From assembly GCA_030830145.1 (NCBI GenBank), contig JAURNO010000113.1, positions 1 to 11,294 of the forward strand: a DNA stretch of 11,294 nt, written 5' to 3'. The translations under genes and the position numbers were made by a program. Positions within the stretch are counted from its first letter, which is position 1, and each line of letters begins with the position of its first letter. This DNA is from Verrucomicrobiota bacterium (GTDB taxonomy: Bacteria > Verrucomicrobiota > Verrucomicrobiia > Opitutales > Seribacteraceae). The notes under the pieces are model-generated. The model ran no database searches, was not told the DNA's origin, and saw only the letters and a program-made list of their open reading frames with translations. Shown here one piece after another: positions 1 to 5,634 of this stretch.

Positions 1-588
1 GAAGCATCTCCACAAGCCGGCCTTTTCATAGGACTCAAAGCAGGAACTTCCCCTAGTGAGTTCATCAACGCAACCGAAACCAAAACAGTGGAAAAGCTTT
101 GCCATAGGGTACAATCGAACAAAGGCGACTCCGTATTGGTTGATAGTGGTAGGTTGCATGCGATCGACGCAGGTAACTTAATTCTCGAAATCCAACAAAA
201 TTCTGATACTACTTACCGAGTATACGATTGGGAAAGGAAGGGGTTGGACGGTCGACCGAGAACCTTGCATATCGAAGAATCCATGCAATGCATTGATTTT
301 GAAGATTACGAACCAAGCCCCATGATCACCTCGATAAAGAATGGCATGGAAGTAATCGCCGAATCCAAGTATTTTCGAATCCAAAAATTCAATCTCTCAA
401 AAAATAGCCCGGAAATGGTAAAAGAACCTAACTCAGGACCAATTATGATTCATGCCCTCGAAGGCGATATGATGCTCAATGAGGTAAAGATTCGTAAAGG
501 TGAACACGCCCTGTGTTCCTTTTCCACTGGTTGCTTGATTTCTCCTTCCGAAGATTCAAGTGTCTTGATTACCGATCGATTCTGCTGA
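1..588 (+). CDS. manA: Mannose-6-phosphate isomerase, class I (3' part only)
   Basis: The reading frame is open from the first base to a TGA at 586-588, so this is the last 195 codons of a gene that begins before the window. It is a type I phosphomannose isomerase, a zinc enzyme that interconverts fructose-6-phosphate and mannose-6-phosphate in the cytoplasm and feeds mannose and GDP-sugar synthesis. Recognisable family motifs are GLFIGLKAG near the window edge, SGRLHAI with the presumed zinc-ligand His at fragment residue 53, and then LILEIQQNSDTTYRVYDW, a signature of this family that includes the catalytic-site Arg. The last ~70 residues match the small C-terminal beta domain. A GTG at 88 is an internal Val codon, because homology clearly continues upstream of it. 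It sits 75 bp before grpE in the same direction. The family call is secure; the N-terminal half cannot be judged. Confidence 0.93.
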   Translation, partial: EASPQAGLFIGLKAGTSPSEFINATETKTVEKLCHRVQSNKGDSVLVDSGRLHAIDAGNLILEIQQNSDTTYRVYDWERKGLDGRPRTLHIEESMQCIDFEDYEPSPMITSIKNGMEVIAESKYFRIQKFNLSKNSPEMVKEPNSGPIMIHALEGDMMLNEVKIRKGEHALCSFSTGCLISPSEDSSVLITDRFC

Positions 589-663
589 AATCGCCTGAGT
601 TCCCGTTCAACTTGCAGTAGCCGACTCATTCAACTTCATCCGATGAACTGCTTTACTTAAAAA
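589..663 (+). promoter_or_regulatory. manA-grpE intergenic leader with short inverted repeat
   Basis: This 75-bp gap precedes the chaperone genes. It contains a perfect 13-bp inverted repeat, TTCATC-C-GATGAA at 635-647, and a direct repeat TTCAACTT at 606-613 and 629-636. No CIRCE element (the HrcA operator of many grpE/dnaK leaders) and no convincing sigma-70 promoter or Shine-Dalgarno sequence is visible. The repeat may be an operator or a small RNA hairpin just ahead of the grpE start, or it may be chance. Confidence 0.2.
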
Positions 664-1257
664 ATGGAAAAAGAAGAAAACAAACAAAACCCCGATAACG
701 AAGAAACAGTGGAACCAGATGTACCTATGGTTGAGACTGATCAATCCGAGGAGGAAAAAGAAGAATCGGTTGGTCGCTTGAAATCGAAATTAGACGACGC
801 ATACGGTAAACAAGACGACCTCAAGAGCAAATACCTCCGAGCGGTCGCTGATTTGGAAAACCTAAGAAAGCGCTCGATCAGGGATAGGGAAGATGCCGTA
901 CAAAGGACCAGGTCACAAATCATCTCCGACCTTCTTCCTGTTATCGATGCTTTTCAGCTTGGCTTTGCAGAAGCCAAAAAACACGAAGAAACGGCGACGT
1001 TCGTAGAAGGATTCTCGATGGCTATTACACTCATGGAGACGACGCTGTCCGAATATGGACTGAAGGTCATCGATCCAGTTGGCGAAGAGTTTGATGCCAA
1101 ATCACATGAAGCCATAGGATACGAAGAAAACGACGAATGCGAGGAAGGTAGCGTCATCACAACCGTAAGAACCGGTTACAGAATCGGAGAACGTTTACTG
1201 CGCCCAGCTTCAGTTATTTTGGCCAAGGCCTCGCCTGAAAAGGGAAATGAAGATTGA
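664..1257 (+). CDS. grpE: Nucleotide exchange factor GrpE
   Basis: The 197-residue product has the normal GrpE length. It acts in the cytoplasm as a homodimer that releases ADP from DnaK and so resets the Hsp70 cycle. Residues 1-35 are an acidic, disordered-looking tail; 36-85 form the long dimerisation helix with the family pattern YLRAVADLENLRKRS at 57-71; 86-135 hold the four-helix-bundle region, including DLLPVIDAFQLG; and 136-190 are the beta wing that contacts DnaK, including GEEFDAKSHEAI and the final VRTGYRIGERLLRPASVILA. The ATG at 664 is the only start that yields the usual acidic tail. It has no Shine-Dalgarno sequence. dnaJ follows after 43 bp; dnaK is not in the window. Confidence 0.97.
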   Translation: MEKEENKQNPDNEETVEPDVPMVETDQSEEEKEESVGRLKSKLDDAYGKQDDLKSKYLRAVADLENLRKRSIRDREDAVQRTRSQIISDLLPVIDAFQLGFAEAKKHEETATFVEGFSMAITLMETTLSEYGLKVIDPVGEEFDAKSHEAIGYEENDECEEGSVITTVRTGYRIGERLLRPASVILAKASPEKGNED

Positions 1258-1300
1258 TTTGCAGACCCTAAGGTTATCCCAATAACATCCGTTAAAGAAA

Positions 1301-2452
1301 ATGTCAGAAAAAGACTATTACGAAGTTCTTGGTGTGGATCGAGCCGCCAGTGACGACGAAATTAAAAAAGCCTACCGAAAACTCGCCGTCAAATTTCATC
1401 CGGACAAAAACCCCGGGGACAAGGAAGCAGAGGAAAAATTCAAGGAAATCTCCGCCGCCTTTGAAGTCCTCAAGGATGGCAACAAAAGAAGAAAATACGA
1501 CCAATTCGGCCACGATGCTTTTCGTGGCGGTGGTCCTACCTCCGGAGGAGTCGATCCATTCGATCTTTTTAGAGATGCCTTCGGTAGTGGAGGAGGTGGT
1601 GGTGGTGGCTTTGGCAGTATTTTTGAAGATTTCTTTGGCGGTGGATCTGCTTCCGCGGCGACGGAGCAAAGAGGTTCGGACCTTCGGGTAGCCGTTGAAA
1701 TATCTCTCGAGCAAGCCGCATCGGGCGTGGAAAAAGAAATTAAGTATCAACATTTCGCAGAATGCTCACAATGCTCTGGAACTGGGGCGGCAACTGGCTC
1801 AGGGAAGATCATGTGCTCGACCTGCGGAGGCGTTGGACAAGTCGCCTCGAACCAAGGATTTATCAGCATCAGAAGGACCTGCCCTACCTGTGCAGGTTCG
1901 GGAGTCATGATTGAAAATCCTTGTGTCAGCTGTAAGGGCGAAGGAAGGAAACGGTCACCTACTAAAATAAAAGTGAATGTGCCTAAAGGGGTCGGAGACG
2001 GGAACAGGTTATGCTCAAGGGGGCGCGGTGATGCCGGACCCAGAGGGGGACCATCGGGTGATCTTTATGTTGACGTCAGGATCAAGACTCATGAATTTCT
2101 AGATAGAGATGAAGATGACCTTTTTCATGAAATGATGATTCCCTTTACTCTTGCCACTCTTGGTGGGATGGTTCAGGTCCCTACCCTTGAAGGGAAAGTT
2201 TCCTTGAAAGTTCCTCCTGGCACTCCCTCCAACAAAACTTTTCGAATCAAGGACAAAGGTATGCCCAACCTTCGATCACCCTCCAGAAACGGTGATCTTT
2301 ATGCAAAAGTTATTATTCAGGTACCAAACAAGCTAACAAAAGAACAGCGAGAGAAGTTAGTTGAGTTTGGAAAAGCATGCGGTGAGAAAGATTTATCTGC
2401 GGAGGAAGGTTTCATGGGAAAAGCAAAACGCTTTTTTGAAGGAGAGAATTGA
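1301..2452 (+). CDS. dnaJ: Chaperone protein DnaJ (Hsp40, class A)
   Basis: This 383-residue protein has complete type I Hsp40 architecture. The J domain covers residues 4-70, with the catalytic HPD at 33-35 that stimulates the DnaK ATPase. A Gly/Phe-rich linker follows at 75-115. Four CxxCxGxG zinc motifs lie at 155-162, 172-179, 194-201 and 208-215, forming two zinc centres. The C-terminal substrate-binding beta domains run from about 218 to 345, including [11 protein letters not shown] and [20 protein letters not shown]. DnaJ delivers unfolded clients to DnaK, and GrpE from the gene upstream completes the cycle. The ATG at 1301 has only a weak purine stretch before it. Its TGA stop overlaps the TTG start of the next gene, which implies translational coupling. 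No key residue is missing. Confidence 0.98.
   Translation: MSEKDYYEVLGVDRAASDDEIKKAYRKLAVKFHPDKNPGDKEAEEKFKEISAAFEVLKDGNKRRKYDQFGHDAFRGGGPTSGGVDPFDLFRDAFGSGGGGGGGFGSIFEDFFGGGSASAATEQRGSDLRVAVEISLEQAASGVEKEIKYQHFAECSQCSGTGAATGSGKIMCSTCGGVGQVASNQGFISIRRTCPTCAGSGVMIENPCVSCKGEGRKRSPTKIKVNVPKGVGDGNRLCSRGRGDAGPRGGPSGDLYVDVRIKTHEFLDRDEDDLFHEMMIPFTLATLGGMVQVPTLEGKVSLKVPPGTPSNKTFRIKDKGMPNLRSPSRNGDLYAKVIIQVPNKLTKEQREKLVEFGKACGEKDLSAEEGFMGKAKRFFEGEN
2439..2444 (+). promoter_or_regulatory. Ribosome binding site for the TTG start at 2449
   Basis: AAGGAG lies 4 nt before the TTG, inside the last codons of dnaJ. It is the only convincing Shine-Dalgarno sequence at a gene start in the window, and it supports the otherwise unusual TTG initiation codon. 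Confidence 0.6.
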
Positions 2453-2973
2453 TCGGTAAAACAAGAGTAAACATTGCCAAGGCAGGTACGTCTTCTTTGA
2501 CAGAAGCCGTCTGCTTCAGGGAAGAAGCAAAGAAATCGGGTAAAACATTCGTACTTACCAATGGATGCTATGACCTTCTGCACTACGGGCACGTAACTAG
2601 CCTGACGGAAGCTTCCAAACTTGGGGATTATCTTTGGGTAGCAATGAATTCCGACTCAAGCGTAAGGAATCTCAAGGGCAAACACAGGCCCATTATTTCC
2701 GAACAGGAAAGAGCTTACTTGCTCATGTCTCTGAGTTGTGTTTCCGGGGTTACCCTTTTTGAAAACGAAAGGTTGGTCCAAGAAATTCTTGCCTTGCAAC
2801 CTGATGTCTACGTCAAGTCTGGAGACTATTCGAAGGATTCAATTAATAAGGCTGAAAAGGAGGCACTGCATGCGGTCAAGGCATCGATCCAATTCGTACC
2901 GTTTGTCGAAGGAACAAGTACGACCACTTTAATCGAGAGGATTCAATCCCTCCCAGCCAATACAAAGCCATGA
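2449..2973 (+). CDS. rfaE2: HldE/RfaE domain-II type nucleotidyltransferase
   Basis: The 174-residue product is a cytidylyltransferase-fold enzyme of the RfaE/HldE domain II type. Characterised members transfer AMP from ATP to D-glycero-beta-D-manno-heptose 1-phosphate, giving ADP-heptose for the LPS inner core. Visible motifs are [13 protein letters not shown] (37-49) with the nucleotide-binding HYGH at 45-48, [11 protein letters not shown] (67-77), the [13 protein letters not shown] segment (80-92), KSGDY (123-127) and [11 protein letters not shown] (155-165), all at the expected places. The kinase domain I found in the fused E. coli HldE is absent, so it must be a separate gene or the enzyme may act on another sugar phosphate. 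Start choice: the TTG shares TTGA with the dnaJ stop and has an AAGGAG before it. The stop overlaps purN through ATGA. The family call is strong; the exact substrate is inferred. Confidence 0.88.
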   Translation: MIGKTRVNIAKAGTSSLTEAVCFREEAKKSGKTFVLTNGCYDLLHYGHVTSLTEASKLGDYLWVAMNSDSSVRNLKGKHRPIISEQERAYLLMSLSCVSGVTLFENERLVQEILALQPDVYVKSGDYSKDSINKAEKEALHAVKASIQFVPFVEGTSTTTLIERIQSLPANTKP

Positions 2974-3563
2974 GAACTTTAATTCTAGGCTCAGGAGCGG
3001 GCACGAATGCAAAAGCAATTATTCAGGCCCAAGCAGATGATTTTTTGGGTAAGGCCGAGATTATTGCCGTTCTATCCGACAACAAAGAATCCGGCATCCT
3101 CGAAATCGCCAATTTACACAAAATTGAAAACCTTTTCTTAGACCCGGGACTTTCCCTTTCAAAGCTCGATGAGAAGGAGGAACAGACTTGGATCGAAACC
3201 ATTAGATCATACGAACCTGATTTAATTGTTCTGGCGGGTTTCATGAGAATTCTAAGCCCCATTTTTCTCAAAGCTTTTCCAAGAATGATTATCAATTTGC
3301 ACCCGAGCTTGCTACCGAGCTTCAAGGGACTCAATGCAATTGAGCAAGCCTATGAGTACGGGGTCAGGATTTCCGGTTGTACCGTCCATTGGGTTAATTG
3401 TGAAGTGGATGGGGGCGAGATTATAGCGCAAGCTCCCGTTCGGATAATGCTTGGCGACACCTTGGAAATGGTTCGCGAAAAGATTCGAGGAATTGAATAT
3501 ATGTTACTTCCCTCAGTTATTCGCGACCTATCGATAGGCTCGGTCTCCTTTCCTGCGCAGTGA
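2970..3563 (+). CDS. purN: Phosphoribosylglycinamide formyltransferase (GART)
   Basis: The 197-residue product has the usual size of PurN, which uses 10-formyltetrahydrofolate to formylate glycinamide ribonucleotide in de novo purine synthesis. The N-terminal Rossmann-like phosphate-binding loop is LGSGAGTNAKAI (6-17). The catalytic triad is complete: Asn109 and His111 in INLHPSLLPSFKG (108-120) and Asp147 in VDGGEII (146-152), each offset by three from the E. coli residues Asn106, His108 and Asp144. LAGFMRILSP (88-97) is also a family hallmark. The ATG shares ATGA with the upstream stop, and the TGA stop shares GTGA with the prmA start. No Shine-Dalgarno sequence is visible, so translation is probably coupled. 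Confidence 0.96.
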   Translation: MRTLILGSGAGTNAKAIIQAQADDFLGKAEIIAVLSDNKESGILEIANLHKIENLFLDPGLSLSKLDEKEEQTWIETIRSYEPDLIVLAGFMRILSPIFLKAFPRMIINLHPSLLPSFKGLNAIEQAYEYGVRISGCTVHWVNCEVDGGEIIAQAPVRIMLGDTLEMVREKIRGIEYMLLPSVIRDLSIGSVSFPAQ

Positions 3564-4429
3564 TCAAGTCAAGTTTAACTCTTCATCCCGATTGTATTCC
3601 ATCACTCGAAGATGCTCTATACGAAATTGCCCCGAATAATTGGAGCCTCATAGTCAACTCTGACGATGGAAGAGGTAAGATCGATGGCTTTTTCAAATCC
3701 ATTGAGGAGGCCAAAGAAGCGATTGGGGTGTTGGAAGGGGTTTGGGGAAATGAATTTCAAGACGAATTCACCCATGTTGTGTTCGTAGAGGAGGATTGGG
3801 CGGAAGCGTACAAAGCACATTTCAAACCTTGGTCATTCGGAACCATTCATTGGATTCCCGAATGGGAAAAGAAAAGCTTTGCCGTGCCATCCGGTCATCA
3901 AGCTCTTTATCTCGATCCGGGAATGGCTTTTGGCACAGGTAATCATGAAACAACTCGTTTATGCTTGGAAAGCATGATCAAGGTTTGTGGAATAAAGACG
4001 GTCAAGGATCTAATGGACATCGGATGCGGTTCCGGGATTTTATCTTTGTCCGCCAGACTTCTTGGAGTTGACAAGGTAAGAGCGATAGACTCGGACCCTG
4101 ATGCAATCAAAGTTTCAAAGGAAAATGCCAATGACAACTCAATCGGAGGAGATATAGAGTTCGAGGTTCAACCCGTTGAGAATCTTGGGAATAAAGAGAA
4201 ATTTGATCTCGTCGTAGCAAATATTCAGGCTGATATTCTAATAAAGAATTCGACGATTCTTATCCAACAGACAAAGGATAAAGGAACTCTTGTCCTATCG
4301 GGAATTCTTGCAAAAGAAATCAATTTGGTGGAAAAACATTTCCACAATCAGCTTCAAGAAGACGGAATTTCATTCAGTTCGCAAAATTCAATCAAAGGTG
4401 AATGGTCGTTGTTGCAACTGAGCCTTTAG
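3560..4429 (+). CDS. prmA: Ribosomal protein L11 methyltransferase
   Basis: The 289-residue product matches PrmA, the SAM-dependent enzyme that trimethylates ribosomal protein L11. An N-terminal substrate-recognition domain (about 1-95) includes the conserved EEDWAEAYK segment at 77-85. The catalytic domain carries the PrmA-specific FGTGNHETT (124-132), SAM motif I DIGCGSGIL (153-161), the acidic loop DSDPDA (177-182) and the VANIQAD motif (219-225) that replaces the NPPY-type site of related methyltransferases. LVLSGIL at 244-250 is also typical. Translation starts at a GTG that shares GTGA with the purN stop. It is the last gene of the + strand run and faces the PII-like gene convergently, with an 82-bp gap. 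Confidence 0.95.
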   Translation: MIKSSLTLHPDCIPSLEDALYEIAPNNWSLIVNSDDGRGKIDGFFKSIEEAKEAIGVLEGVWGNEFQDEFTHVVFVEEDWAEAYKAHFKPWSFGTIHWIPEWEKKSFAVPSGHQALYLDPGMAFGTGNHETTRLCLESMIKVCGIKTVKDLMDIGCGSGILSLSARLLGVDKVRAIDSDPDAIKVSKENANDNSIGGDIEFEVQPVENLGNKEKFDLVVANIQADILIKNSTILIQQTKDKGTLVLSGILAKEINLVEKHFHNQLQEDGISFSSQNSIKGEWSLLQLSL

Positions 4430-4464
4430 TCTGGAACAAACTATCCTCACACTGGTTTGAAAAA

Positions 4465-4490
4465 GCGAATCGAGAATATTATCGATACGC
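4465..4490 (-). terminator. Probable intrinsic terminator of the PII-like gene
   Basis: In the convergent 82-bp gap, a 9-bp stem with one mismatch is formed by GCGAATCGA (4465-4473) and TCGATACGC (4482-4490) around an 8-nt loop. Read on the - strand, the stem is followed directly by five T residues (complement of 4460-4464), the layout of a factor-independent terminator. It lies about 20 bp past the stop of the PII-like gene. On the + strand the following sequence is only mildly T-rich, so use by prmA is less likely. The stem is only moderately GC-rich. Confidence 0.45.
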
Positions 4491-4511
4491 GTAAGCCATT
4501 TTAGTCTGAAA

Positions 4512-5633
4512 TCAACCGCCGAGGTAAGTAAGTGCGCGGGGAATCGGAAGGGAATAAAAAGCGTATCGATTAATCCCCTTTTCATTCAGTTTGTTGGTAA
4601 CCGTTTCACGAAGCGAATTTACATTGTTTGGACCCACCGAAGTGTAGACCACTGCCCACTCTTCGTTTTGTTGGCTAACACCAGAATCTGCGTCTAACAT
4701 AAGGCCGAAGTTGGTACTCACGCCAGGGGCACCAGCCTCCAACACGGAATCATACACTTCTTCGTAATTGTCACGAGGAACGATACAATAAAGTCCAACG
4801 AGGTTCTCAAGAAAGGTTGTTTTGAGTGAACCTCTTGTTCCGGATTCCGCGGAAGTCCTCCATTCCTTTCCTCCCTTTAAATCATCCAAGGCGGATATCA
4901 CCTGCTCCATATTAGCACCGTAGGCGGAGGAAGAAACCGTACTGGAAATATTGATAAGTCCCGAACGAACTGGAATCGAATACATGAATCCCCTTCCTGG
5001 TTCGGTGATTTTTCCGGCACGGGCCATTTCGGCGAATACTTCGTCGGCTTCATTCTTATCAACAACACACCACACGAATTCCTTTTCCGGACCTTTTGTT
5101 ATACGCAAAAGAGGTATCCTGTCACGCACTCCACCACCTTCGCCAAAGGTAACCGTGGGGCCAGGGGCGCCCTTGAGGAGAGCGGCTTTGGCAATGTCAT
5201 CGGCTATCCCAATTTCACAAATGCAGCAAATTGCCTCAAGATCGGCGTCGTAATCTCCGGAAGAACCATTCGAATCTCCAGAGGATACGGGGGGAATAGG
5301 AAACTTATCAGTGTGATTGGCGTCGTTACAGGAAATGACGAAAACGGCACCAGCACCGACACGGTCAAGGTTTCCTGATTGAACTGCTGCCTCAGTTACT
5401 GCATTCACCATGTCATTGGGCACCAAAGTCTGAAGGAGGTGTTGTTCAGGTGCGGGAGGCGGAAACATCCGTTGAAGAAAACCGCCTTCGTTCAGGACTG
5501 AACCCCGTGCTGTTACTTCAAAGATACCGGATGCACCTGCTTTACCAATGGCTTCAGAAACTGGGACTACCGATTCCTTTGGCAGGATGAGGGAGAGAAG
5601 AGAAAAATTCTCGCTTTGGTTGTTATTGCTCAT
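4512..5633 (-). CDS. Triple PII-like domain protein, partner of the DUF1538 transporter
   Basis: The 373-residue soluble protein has no signal peptide or membrane segment. It reads as three successive PII-like (ferredoxin-fold trimer-type) domains: about 8-105, ending in a Gly-rich GAGAVFVI; about 132-225, with KGAPGPTVTFGEGGG and the loop GKITEPGRGFMYSIPV; and about 276-370, with EAGAPGVSTNFG. Acidic, Ser/Gly-rich linkers lie between them. Each has the GA(S/P)G turn after helix 1, but the last lacks the Gly-rich B-loop. PII-type proteins sense nucleotides or small ligands and often gate a membrane transporter; a ligand cannot be read from the sequence. I place the start at the ATG at 5633, one base after the TAA of the DUF1538 gene. 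A longer frame from 5705 would overlap that gene by 71 nt and add a Pro/Arg-rich stretch unlike PII. Function is inferred from context. Confidence 0.78.
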   Translation of the reverse strand: MSNNNQSENFSLLSLILPKESVVPVSEAIGKAGASGIFEVTARGSVLNEGGFLQRMFPPPAPEQHLLQTLVPNDMVNAVTEAAVQSGNLDRVGAGAVFVISCNDANHTDKFPIPPVSSGDSNGSSGDYDADLEAICCICEIGIADDIAKAALLKGAPGPTVTFGEGGGVRDRIPLLRITKGPEKEFVWCVVDKNEADEVFAEMARAGKITEPGRGFMYSIPVRSGLINISSTVSSSAYGANMEQVISALDDLKGGKEWRTSAESGTRGSLKTTFLENLVGLYCIVPRDNYEEVYDSVLEAGAPGVSTNFGLMLDADSGVSQQNEEWAVVYTSVGPNNVNSLRETVTNKLNEKGINRYAFYSLPIPRALTYLGG

Positions 5634-5634
5634 C

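Noticed and set aside
1304..1753. A 149-codon - strand open frame opposite dnaJ
   Set aside because: It mirrors the J domain and Gly/Phe region of dnaJ; its runs of Thr and Ser derive from the complement of Gly codons.
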